Assembly: GCF_001413925.1 (NCBI RefSeq)
Contig: NZ_LBMJ01000001.1
Location: forward strand, 744,001-808,000
Direction: 5' to 3'
DNA from: Nonlabens sp. YIK11
GTDB taxonomy: Bacteria; Bacteroidota; Bacteroidia; Flavobacteriales; Flavobacteriaceae
Length of the DNA: 64,000 bases
This document shows, one piece after another, positions 25,809-33,531 of the stretch; the first letter of the stretch is position 1; each line of letters starts with the position of its first letter. The notes below the pieces were generated by a model. It was not told the origin of the DNA. It made no database searches and worked only from the letters and a program-made list of their open reading frames with translations. Position numbers and translations under genes: made by a program.

Positions 25809-25836
25809 ACAAACCAGTCTGAAAAGGCTGGTTTTT
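25809..25836 (+). terminator. Terminator next to attR
   Basis: AAACCAG (25809-25815) pairs with CTGGTTT (25826-25832), continuing into a T run. It lies directly after the tRNA-derived sequence and may be the original terminator of the tRNA-Asn gene before the island inserted. Confidence 0.7.
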
Positions 25837-25922
25837 TTGTGCAACATATTGGGCAATAAGCCTCTGCCGCATTTGATACGGTTTGCCCTTTGTCTGTCCC
25901 GATGGTTATCGGGAAATAAAAA

Positions 25923-25954
25923 CAAAATCCCAATCAGCAATGGTTGGGATTTTT
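25923..25954 (+). repeat. 32-bp direct repeat of the tRNA terminator (copy 2)
   Basis: Identical to 10299-10330, the hairpin that now follows tRNA-Asn. It lies 115 bp outside attR, after a second small hairpin TCCCGAT/ATCGGGA (25897-25914), suggesting more than one insertion or recombination event at this tRNA. Confidence 0.85.
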
Positions 25955-26119
25955 ATTGGGGCTTAATTTGAAAGTTGATGATGACGCCTCTTTAAGGCGA
26001 TCTCAATTTTTGAAAACTGCGGCTTCAATACCATTTTCATATTCCCTATATTTACGATTAGTGCAAAAACTTTCAATCCATTACTCAAGTAATTGGATTT
26101 CAATATATAACATAGGAGA

Positions 26120-27415
26120 ATGAGCTGTAATAGTTGTGGAACTGGCGATAGTGCGCCAGGTGGATGTAAGAATCACGGTACCTGTGGTACCTCAGGATGT
26201 AATAAACTTACCGTTTTTGATTGGCTGGCAAACATGGAGTTGCCAGAAGGACAAGAACAATTCCCTTATGTTGAAGTTCGTTTCAAGAACAGCCGCAAAG
26301 AGTTCTTTCACAATCACGAGAACCTGCCTTTAAAAATAGGCGATGTAGTCGCAACCCAGGCCGCAACGGGTCATGATGTAGGTATCGTGACACTCACCGG
26401 CGAGCTGGTACGTGTACAGATGAAGCGCAAGCGCGTCAAGCCTGACAGTGAAGAGGTTCTACAAATTTATCGCATCGCTGATCAAAACGATGTAGACAAG
26501 TGGAAAGAAGCCCGCAATCGTGAGGATGAGATGAAGATCAAGGCTAGAGAAATCGCCATACGATTGAAGCTCAAAATGAAAATCTCGGATATTGAGTTTC
26601 AAGGAGATGGCTCTAAAGCCACCTTTTTTTACACGGCAGATCAGCGCGTGGATTTTAGGGAGCTCATTAGGGAATATGCAGGAACATTCCGCACGCGTAT
26701 TGAGATGCGTCAAATAGGACTGCGTCAGGAAGCGGCTCGATTGGGCGGTATAGGATCTTGCGGTCGCGAATTGTGTTGCAGCACCTGGTTGACAGATTTT
26801 AGATCTGTTACCACCAGCGCTGCTCGTTATCAAAACCTGTCGCTCAATCCGCAAAAACTGGCGGGTCAGTGCGGTAAATTGAAATGCTGTTTGAATTACG
26901 AGTTGGATTCCTATCTGGATGCACTTAGCACGTTCCCAAAACAAAATCAAAAACTCTATACTGAGAAAGGAGTTGCTTTGTGCCAAAAGGTAGATATCTT
27001 CAAAGGCCTCATGTGGTATTGTTACGATGGCGAGTGGATGAACTGGCACACCTTAACCATTGAACAGGTTCACGAGATTGTGGCAAAAAATAAGGCCAAG
27101 GAAAAGGTAGCTGGTATTGAAGAATACGCCCGTGAACTGGTCATAGAAGAAAAAGTAAGTTTTGAGAATGTGGTAGGTCAGGATAGTCTTACCCGTTTTG
27201 ACAATAAATCTGGCGGAGGCAAGAATAAGCGCAAAAAGCGTCGCAACAACCGCAATAAGAAGAAAGCGCCAGCAGGAAATGCTCCAGCAGCAAAAACGGC
27301 TGCCAAGACATCTTCTAAGCCAGCCAGCAATGGCGGCCAGAACAAACCCAACAAACCTCGCAGGAATAAACGTCGCGCACCTAAGGGTGGCAACAACAAT
27401 AACGAGAAGAAATAA
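26120..27415 (+). CDS. ricT: RicT/YaaT-like PSP1-domain protein
   Basis: This 431-aa protein begins with a Cys-rich segment (CNSCGTGDSAPGGCKNHGTC) and contains the PSP1 domain (KISDIEFQGDGSKATFFYTAD; RTRIEMRQIGLRQEAARLGG) with the conserved Cys set GSCGRELCCSTW and CGKLKCCLNYE. In Bacillus such Cys-containing YaaT/RicT proteins form an iron-sulphur complex acting on RNA processing; that role is only inferred here. The last 70 residues are a Lys/Arg/Asn/Ala-rich, low-complexity basic tail, a likely RNA-binding extension. It is followed immediately by gldH (stop and start adjoin). Confidence 0.88.
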   Translation: MSCNSCGTGDSAPGGCKNHGTCGTSGCNKLTVFDWLANMELPEGQEQFPYVEVRFKNSRKEFFHNHENLPLKIGDVVATQAATGHDVGIVTLTGELVRVQMKRKRVKPDSEEVLQIYRIADQNDVDKWKEARNREDEMKIKAREIAIRLKLKMKISDIEFQGDGSKATFFYTADQRVDFRELIREYAGTFRTRIEMRQIGLRQEAARLGGIGSCGRELCCSTWLTDFRSVTTSAARYQNLSLNPQKLAGQCGKLKCCLNYELDSYLDALSTFPKQNQKLYTEKGVALCQKVDIFKGLMWYCYDGEWMNWHTLTIEQVHEIVAKNKAKEKVAGIEEYARELVIEEKVSFENVVGQDSLTRFDNKSGGGKNKRKKRRNNRNKKKAPAGNAPAAKTAAKTSSKPASNGGQNKPNKPRRNKRRAPKGGNNNNEKK

Positions 27416-27919
27416 ATGAATCTGGTACGTCGACTTGCTTTCGGTTTATTGGCGATCCCGGTGATCATCGGATGTGATGACAATCTGGTGGCTACAGACA
27501 GTAAGTCCTTTGATGGCGCATCTTGGCCGGCTAGTGAACCAGCCCAGTTTTTGATCGAACCGGTTGATACGGTTACTGATTTTCAGATATATTTGAATAT
27601 GCGCAACAACAAGAGTTATGCGTATAAAAACCTTTGGTTGATCACTCAAATGAAATTTCCGCAGGGAAAGATCGTTACAGATACATTGGAGTATGCCATG
27701 GCAGATGCTAGAGGTGCATTTTTGGGTACTGGTAGCGATGTGGTGGAAAACAAATTAATATATAAGAAAGAATTTCGCTTTCGCGAAAGCGGGACATATC
27801 AACTCACCCTGCAACAAGCTATGAGAAAAAGCGGTAGTGCCCAACCATTGGAACAGCTGGAAGGCGTGCTTGACGTCGGATATACTATTGAAAAAGAAAT
27901 ACAAGATGGCAGTAAGTAA
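27416..27919 (+). CDS. gldH: Gliding motility lipoprotein GldH
   Basis: This 167-aa lipoprotein (lipobox AIPVIIGCDD) matches GldH in length, in its DFQIYLNMRNNKSYAYKNLW segment and in its position next to ricT and a class A PBP gene, as in other Flavobacteriia. GldH is needed for gliding and linked to the type IX secretion/gliding machinery. The 16-bp palindrome lies inside at 27776-27791 and is read as RFRES. The end overlaps the PBP start by 14 bp. Confidence 0.88.
   Translation: MNLVRRLAFGLLAIPVIIGCDDNLVATDSKSFDGASWPASEPAQFLIEPVDTVTDFQIYLNMRNNKSYAYKNLWLITQMKFPQGKIVTDTLEYAMADARGAFLGTGSDVVENKLIYKKEFRFRESGTYQLTLQQAMRKSGSAQPLEQLEGVLDVGYTIEKEIQDGSK
27776..27791. repeat. 16-bp palindrome CGCTTTCGCGAAAGCG (coding, read as RFRES)
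   Basis: Exact copy inside gldH, in the same reading frame relative to the palindrome as in the 6111 copy. Confidence 0.95.
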
Positions 27920-30230
27920 AGCCCAGGAAGCAAAGCGCAAAGAAGATTTGCGAGCTAATGTGATTCTGTTCTGGAAACTCGTCGGTACGGCAATAGGATT
28001 GCTGGTCCTCCTATTTTTATTGACCAGTTGGGGCGTTTTTGGCTCCTTGCCAGACCACACAAAATTGGAAAATCCAGATACAGACCTCGCTACAGAGATT
28101 GTCGCATCTGACGGTATCACGTTAGGTAAATTCTATAAGGATAATCGTACGCCAGTAAATTTTGAGGACTTACCGCAAAACATGGTGGACGCGCTCGTTT
28201 CTACAGAGGATGAGCGATTTTTTGAACACAGTGGTATTGATTGGTACGGTACCATGAGAGCCGTGGTTTTCTTGGGACAACGTGGTGGTGCCAGTACCAT
28301 CACACAGCAGTTGGCCAAAAATTATTTCACAGAGAAACCAGCCACTAATATCGTGGAGCGTATAGGTCAAAAGCTTAAGGAATGGATTATTTCCATCAGG
28401 CTGGAAAAACAGTATACCAAGCAAGAAATCATTGCTCAATATTTGAATCAAATCACCTTCTTGTACAATGCAGATGGTGTTAGATCTGCCTCAAGAATTT
28501 ACTTTGGAAAAGAGCCCAAAAAGCTTAATGTGGAAGAAAGTGCGGTTATCGTTGCCATGCTTAAAAATCCGCGACAGTACAATCCGCGTAGGGAAATAAG
28601 CAAAGAGAAGTCCTTCCAACGTCGCAATCAGGTATTTGTGCAAATGGTGCGTAACGGTAAGATGACTGAGGCTATGAAAGATAGCCTTAGGGAACAACCT
28701 ATTGAACTTAACTTTAGCCCAGAAACCCATAACGATGGAATGGCGACCTATTTTAGGGAATACCTAAGAAGCTGGCTGGATGACTGGATAGAAGATAACC
28801 CAAATCCTGCAGACGGTGAGAAGTACAACCTCTACCGCGATGGGCTTAAAGTCAATGTGACCATTGATAGCCGCATGCAAGCCATCGCAGAAAAGTCGGT
28901 TAAGGATCATATGAAAAATTTGCAAGCCGAGTTTGATCATCAAAACCGAAACTTGAAGACGGCACCATTTAGAGATGTTACAGAGAAAGAAGTGGACGAG
29001 AAGATCCTTGCATCTGCCATGCGCAGATCAGAGCGATGGAGAATCCTTAAAGCAGATGGTAAGAGTGATCAAGAAATAAAGGACAGTTTCCTCGAGAAAA
29101 CAGACATGACGGTTTTTTCATGGAACGGACCTATCGACACACTCATGAGGCCTATTGACAGCATTAGGTATTATAAAAAGTTCTTGCAAGCTGGTATGAT
29201 GTCTATGGAGCCGCAAACAGGTCATGTTAAAGCATGGGTTGGTGGAATCAATCATGAAAACTTCAAGTTTGACCACGTCAAAAAAGGAAAGCGCCAGCCA
29301 GGTTCTACTTTCAAACCATTTTTATATGCTACGGCGATTGATCTTTTGAAGTTTTCGCCATGTATGAAATTCAGCGATGGTGAATATACCATTCCGGCTG
29401 GCCGTTATGGGAATCAGCGTGATTGGACTCCTAAAAACTCTAGTGGTGGATATGGCCAAATGAGAACGCTCAAAAATGCATTAGCTAATTCTGTCAATAC
29501 GGTATCTGCCAGATTGATTGATGAGGTAGGGCCGCAAGCAGTGATTGACAGAGTCAAAACGTTGGGTATTGATACAAGTAATATGAGCGCTCAACCAGCA
29601 CTTGCCTTGGGAACAGAAGATGTGAGCCTTTATGAAATGGTAGCGGCTTATGGTGTGTTTGCTAATGGTGGTATCTATAATGAACCTGTGTTGGTAACCA
29701 GTATTGAGGACAAAAATGGAACCGTATTATATCAATATAGGCCAGATTCAAAAGATGTGATGAATCCTGAAGTGGCATACACGACAGTTAAACTTATGGA
29801 AGGCGTTGTACAAGATGGTAGTGGAGCTAGATTACAGGACTCTTGGAGAGGAAACCAGTCTTATGCTAACATTCTAACAGATTATCCTTACGATTTACAG
29901 AACCCTATTGCAGGTAAAACGGGAACTACACAAAACCAAAGTGATGGATGGTTCATGGGAATGGTACCTAATCTGGTAACTGGAGTTTGGGTTGGTGGTG
30001 AAGATCGCGCCGTTCACTTTCCTGGGATTACATATGGTCAAGGTGCTTCTATGGCGCTGCCTATATGGGGTTCTTATATGAAAGGTGTTTACAAAAATGA
30101 AAACCTGGAAGTTTCTAAAGAAAGCTTCCCAAGACCGGCTAACCTATCCATACAAACAGATTGTGACGCTTATCAACAAGAAAATGGCAGTCCAAGCGAA
30201 GAAGATGATGGTGGTGAGCTAGATATGTAA
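27906..30230 (+). CDS. Class A penicillin-binding protein (PBP1A type)
   Basis: A protein of 774 aa from the ATG at 27906, chosen over an ATG 69 bp upstream because the N terminus then begins with the cytoplasmic MAVSKAQEAKRKEDL before the membrane helix (LVGTAIGLLVLLFLLTSW). The glycosyltransferase domain has EDERFFEHSGIDW and GGASTITQQLAKN. The transpeptidase has the catalytic Ser in PGSTFKPF, the SxN motif in ANSVNT and KTGTT near residue 680. It polymerises and cross-links peptidoglycan in the periplasm. The C terminus ends with an acidic tail (EEDDGGELDM). Confidence 0.95.
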   Translation: MAVSKAQEAKRKEDLRANVILFWKLVGTAIGLLVLLFLLTSWGVFGSLPDHTKLENPDTDLATEIVASDGITLGKFYKDNRTPVNFEDLPQNMVDALVSTEDERFFEHSGIDWYGTMRAVVFLGQRGGASTITQQLAKNYFTEKPATNIVERIGQKLKEWIISIRLEKQYTKQEIIAQYLNQITFLYNADGVRSASRIYFGKEPKKLNVEESAVIVAMLKNPRQYNPRREISKEKSFQRRNQVFVQMVRNGKMTEAMKDSLREQPIELNFSPETHNDGMATYFREYLRSWLDDWIEDNPNPADGEKYNLYRDGLKVNVTIDSRMQAIAEKSVKDHMKNLQAEFDHQNRNLKTAPFRDVTEKEVDEKILASAMRRSERWRILKADGKSDQEIKDSFLEKTDMTVFSWNGPIDTLMRPIDSIRYYKKFLQAGMMSMEPQTGHVKAWVGGINHENFKFDHVKKGKRQPGSTFKPFLYATAIDLLKFSPCMKFSDGEYTIPAGRYGNQRDWTPKNSSGGYGQMRTLKNALANSVNTVSARLIDEVGPQAVIDRVKTLGIDTSNMSAQPALALGTEDVSLYEMVAAYGVFANGGIYNEPVLVTSIEDKNGTVLYQYRPDSKDVMNPEVAYTTVKLMEGVVQDGSGARLQDSWRGNQSYANILTDYPYDLQNPIAGKTGTTQNQSDGWFMGMVPNLVTGVWVGGEDRAVHFPGITYGQGASMALPIWGSYMKGVYKNENLEVSKESFPRPANLSIQTDCDAYQQENGSPSEEDDGGELDM

Positions 30231-30232
30231 TT

Positions 30233-30946
30233 ATGATACAAAAACTGACTCTTGAGAATATCCTCTTTTTGGATATAGAAACAGTTCCTCAACATGAAAA
30301 CTTTGAGGACTTAGAGTCGTTGGATCAAGAATTATTTGCTCAAAAAACACAGTATCAACGCCGGGAAGAATTCACGCCGGCCGAGTTCTATGACCGTGCT
30401 GGTATCTGGGCAGAGTTTGGTAAGATCATTTGTATTTCAGTAGGCTTTTTTAGGGATACTGGATCTAAAAGAACTTTCAGGATCCACAGCTATAAAGGTG
30501 AGGAATCTCAATTATTAAAGGAATTTGCTCAGATGCTGGAAGAACACTTCTCCAGAAATGAGCATCTGCTCTGCGGTCACAATGCCAAAGAGTTTGATTT
30601 CCCCTTTATTGCCAGACGTATGATCATTCACGGTTTGGAACTGCCGTCTAAGCTTAATCTATTCGGGAAAAAACCTTGGGAAATACCACATCTGGACACC
30701 ATGGAGTTGTGGAAGTTTGGCGACTACAAACACTTTACCAGCCTTAAATTACTCACTCGTATTCTAGGTATAGAATCGCCCAAGGACGATATCGATGGTT
30801 CCCAAGTACGAGACGTTTATTACAAAGAAAAGGATCTCGATCGCATCACACGTTATTGCGAGCGTGACGTGATCGCAGTCGCGCAAGTGATTCTTAAGTT
30901 GCGCAATGAAAATCTACTGCAGGATGACCAGATCATCTCCAAATAA
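30233..30946 (+). CDS. 3'-5' exonuclease (DnaQ-like, PolB-type)
   Basis: This 237-aa protein has the DEDD exonuclease pattern: ExoI LFLDIETVP (Asp and Glu), ExoII GHNAKEFDFPFI (Asp), and ExoIII near YCERDVIAVAQV (Asp). It resembles the predicted 3'-5' exonucleases related to family B polymerase proofreading domains. It starts 2 bp after the PBP stop. Its end overlaps the start of the ABC ATPase gene. Confidence 0.86.
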   Translation: MIQKLTLENILFLDIETVPQHENFEDLESLDQELFAQKTQYQRREEFTPAEFYDRAGIWAEFGKIICISVGFFRDTGSKRTFRIHSYKGEESQLLKEFAQMLEEHFSRNEHLLCGHNAKEFDFPFIARRMIIHGLELPSKLNLFGKKPWEIPHLDTMELWKFGDYKHFTSLKLLTRILGIESPKDDIDGSQVRDVYYKEKDLDRITRYCERDVIAVAQVILKLRNENLLQDDQIISK

Positions 30947-32618
30947 CCTCCAGGTTGATGTGAAGGGATTGAACCTTTCCTTCAAAAACGGTAACCAATT
31001 CACGCAAGTGCTGCATGATGTCGATATCCAATTACACAAGGATGAAATACTCGCGATTGTAGGAGAATCCGGTAGTGGTAAATCGGTTACCAGTAAAATA
31101 CTTATGGGCTTGCTGGACACACGGCAGATTCAGGTGCATGCAAAAAAATCTATTGTACTAGAAAAAGATGTGTTAAAGATGGATGCTGGTGAATGGGCTC
31201 GCTTTCGCGGAAGCGAGATCTCCATGATCTTTCAAGAACCCATGAGCTCGCTCAATCCCACCATCACTTGCGGTCAACAAGTCGCCGAAATTTTAAAAAT
31301 TCATACCCAGCTCAATGCTAAGGAACGGCACCAAACCGTGTTGGAACTTTTTGAGAAAGTCAAGCTACCATCGCCCGAGGTCACGTACCAAAAATACCCA
31401 CATGAGATAAGTGGTGGCCAGATGCAACGAGTCATGATCGCTATGGCAGTGGCCTGCAAACCTAAAATTTTGATCGCAGACGAACCTACCACGGCGCTAG
31501 ATGTTACGGTCCAGCGAGAGATCATCTTACTACTCAAATCGCTGCAAAAGGAATATGGAATGAGCATCGTGTTCATTTCTCACGATCTATCGCTGGTGCG
31601 TTCCATTGCAGATCGTATTATGGTGATGTATCAAGGTCGTCTCGTAGAAACCAATGATGCTCAAGATCTTTTTCAAAATCCACAAGAACAGTATACTAAA
31701 GCATTGATAGCTGCCAGACCAGAAACAGATCGCAGATTAAAACGACTGCCTACCATTAGGGATTTTATGGAAAAGCGACCGGTGGAACAGGTGGAAAGTA
31801 CTTCCCAACGTAAGGAACGGCATCACGAGATGTATCGTGGTGTTCCTATTTTGAAAGTAGATAGCGTTGTGAAGGATTATGCGCTTAAGAAAAAGCTGTT
31901 CCAGCCGCGACACTATTTTAGAGCGGTAGATAATGTCAGTTTTGAACTTTACAAGGGCGAAAGCCTTGGACTGGTAGGTGAGAGCGGTTGTGGTAAGAGT
32001 ACGCTGGGCAACATGATCCTAGGACTGCTTCCCGTGACAAGCGGCCAGATGGTTTTTGAAAATCAAGATTTGAGTCAGATTTCTTCTAACGCGTTGAGAA
32101 AATTGCGCAAAAAGATCCAGATCATCTTTCAGGATCCATTTGCGTCGCTCAATCCGCGGTTGAAGATAGGTGATGCCATTATGGAGCCTATGAAGTGGCA
32201 TGGCATAGGATCCAGCGATAAGGACCGCAGGCATCGTGTCGAGCAGTTGCTGGAGCGTGTTGGGCTCGATAGCAGCTATTTTGATCGCTATCCACATGAG
32301 TTTAGTGGTGGTCAACGACAACGCATAGGCATTGCACGTGCGGTCGCTTTAGAACCAGAATTGATTGTATGTGATGAGTCTGTTAGTGCACTGGATATAA
32401 GTGTACAAGCTCAAGTGCTCAACCTGCTCAATGAATTTAAGGAAGATCTTGGGTTCTCCTATATTTTCATCTCACACGATCTAGGCGTGGTCAAGTATTT
32501 TTGCGATAGGGTGATCGTGATGAATAAAGGAAAAATCGAGGAACAAAACGAGGCGGATGAACTCTATTTAAATCCGCAAAAGGAATATACCAAAAAGCTG
32601 ATTGAAGCGATTCCCTAA
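30924..32618 (+). CDS. Double-NBD ABC transporter ATPase (oligopeptide/nickel type, DppDF-like fusion)
   Basis: A protein of about 564 aa containing two complete nucleotide-binding domains. Domain 1 has GESGSGKS, a Q loop in IFQEPMSS and signature ISGGQMQRV. Domain 2 has GESGCGKS, IFQDPFAS and FSGGQRQRI. Both match the Dpp/Opp ATPase type, with the extra C-terminal region that binds the permeases. No permease or substrate-binding gene is near, so partners must be encoded elsewhere. Two ATG codons (30906 and 30924) are possible; I used 30924, which gives MTRSSPNNLQ. It overlaps the exonuclease gene by 23 bp. A palindrome copy with one mismatch lies at 31200. Confidence 0.9.
   Translation: MTRSSPNNLQVDVKGLNLSFKNGNQFTQVLHDVDIQLHKDEILAIVGESGSGKSVTSKILMGLLDTRQIQVHAKKSIVLEKDVLKMDAGEWARFRGSEISMIFQEPMSSLNPTITCGQQVAEILKIHTQLNAKERHQTVLELFEKVKLPSPEVTYQKYPHEISGGQMQRVMIAMAVACKPKILIADEPTTALDVTVQREIILLLKSLQKEYGMSIVFISHDLSLVRSIADRIMVMYQGRLVETNDAQDLFQNPQEQYTKALIAARPETDRRLKRLPTIRDFMEKRPVEQVESTSQRKERHHEMYRGVPILKVDSVVKDYALKKKLFQPRHYFRAVDNVSFELYKGESLGLVGESGCGKSTLGNMILGLLPVTSGQMVFENQDLSQISSNALRKLRKKIQIIFQDPFASLNPRLKIGDAIMEPMKWHGIGSSDKDRRHRVEQLLERVGLDSSYFDRYPHEFSGGQRQRIGIARAVALEPELIVCDESVSALDISVQAQVLNLLNEFKEDLGFSYIFISHDLGVVKYFCDRVIVMNKGKIEEQNEADELYLNPQKEYTKKLIEAIP
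31200..31215. repeat. 16-bp palindrome, one mismatch (read as RFRGS)
   Basis: CGCTTTCGCGGAAGCG differs from the exact palindrome at one base (A to G), changing Glu to Gly in the RFRES frame. It lies in NBD1 of the ABC ATPase, shortly before the Q loop. Confidence 0.85.
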
Positions 32619-32634
32619 GAATACTACCAAATAA

Positions 32635-32669
32635 AAATCCCATCCAGGCGGTATTCCTAGATGGGATTT
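32635..32669 (+). terminator. Terminator-like hairpin after the ABC ATPase
   Basis: AAATCCCATC (32635-32644) and GATGGGATTT (32660-32669) form a 10-bp stem with a 15-nt loop; the T run is short. Confidence 0.55.
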
Positions 32670-32894
32670 GAATTTGAAAGCAACAGCCTAAAACGCAAAA
32701 AACGTTCGCGCCACTAGCTTACAAAGACCTTTAATAAATCTAAAGGTAGAAACGATACTATTGGATTTTTGAATTGAAGTTTGCACGATATAAAATTTTG
32801 TAATTAGGAAGCTCTAATATCATAATTAAAACCTAATAAAACAGTATAAGTGCATAATTATTCGATTAAAAGCACTTTTGATCTACATAATATG

Positions 32895-33527
32895 TTAATT
32901 GGAGCGCTCTGCATCACGCTGTTCCTGCGCTAGGTGATCCAGATATAAGATCCCATTCAAGTGGTCAATCTCATGCTGGAAAATCACTGCGGTAAAGTCT
33001 TCTACCATCTCGATTTTATGACCTGCATCCATCGTATCATATTCTACCAGGATCGCATAGGCTCGTGAATTAAGCGTCTCGCGTCGATCAGGAATGGAAA
33101 GACAGCCTTCTGCACATTCTTGCTTCTTTTCAGAATACTGTTTGATCACGGGATTTAAGATTACCTCAAATGGGAAATCAGGCTTGTCAAAACGTTGCAC
33201 CCAAGCGATACGTTTTAAAATCCCAACTTGTGGCGCGGCGATACCAGCACCTAGCGACAGGCTATCGCGCACGGTGGCGTACATGCGATCCACCAGTTTT
33301 TTAAGGGTTGCATCTTTGGGATCGACATCAACTGCGATACTGTTCTTGCGCAACAGCAGCGAGTCAGACTCTTTGGTAATCTTGAAAACGCGCATGGGTA
33401 CTGTCGCTCCAGCATCCATGATCATGCTTTGCTGTTCTTTAGTGAACTGGTTGGTGGATTTTTGCGCTTTCGCGAAAGCGAAACTTCCCAAAACCACTAT
33501 TGCAACGAGGTATATTTTTGAAACCAT
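32895..33527 (-). CDS. def: Exported peptide deformylase
   Basis: All three deformylase motifs are intact: GAGIAAPQVG, EGCLSIP with the metal Cys, and QHEIDHLNG (HExxH). Unusually, the protein starts with a clear signal peptide (MVSKIYLVAIVVLGSFAFAKA, then Q) in which the palindrome at 33465 supplies the cleavage region, so it should be in the periplasm. Cytoplasmic deformylase removes formyl groups from nascent chains; the target of an exported form is unknown. I started at the ATG at 33527, because the upstream ATG adds 12 residues before the signal peptide. It lies 4 bp after the CocE-type hydrolase gene in one operon. Confidence 0.88.
   Translation of the reverse strand: MVSKIYLVAIVVLGSFAFAKAQKSTNQFTKEQQSMIMDAGATVPMRVFKITKESDSLLLRKNSIAVDVDPKDATLKKLVDRMYATVRDSLSLGAGIAAPQVGILKRIAWVQRFDKPDFPFEVILNPVIKQYSEKKQECAEGCLSIPDRRETLNSRAYAILVEYDTMDAGHKIEMVEDFTAVIFQHEIDHLNGILYLDHLAQEQRDAERSN
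33465..33480. repeat. 16-bp palindrome in the signal peptide of exported Def (FAFAKA)
   Basis: Exact copy. It encodes the last residues of the signal peptide, with AKA as the -3 to -1 site and Gln at +1. Confidence 0.95.
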
Positions 33528-33531
33528 AATC

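Noticed and set aside
25679..25940. ORFs on the minus strand across attR (84 and 61 aa)
   Set aside because: They are translations of the tRNA-derived repeat and terminators. Spurious proteins of this kind are common near tRNA genes.
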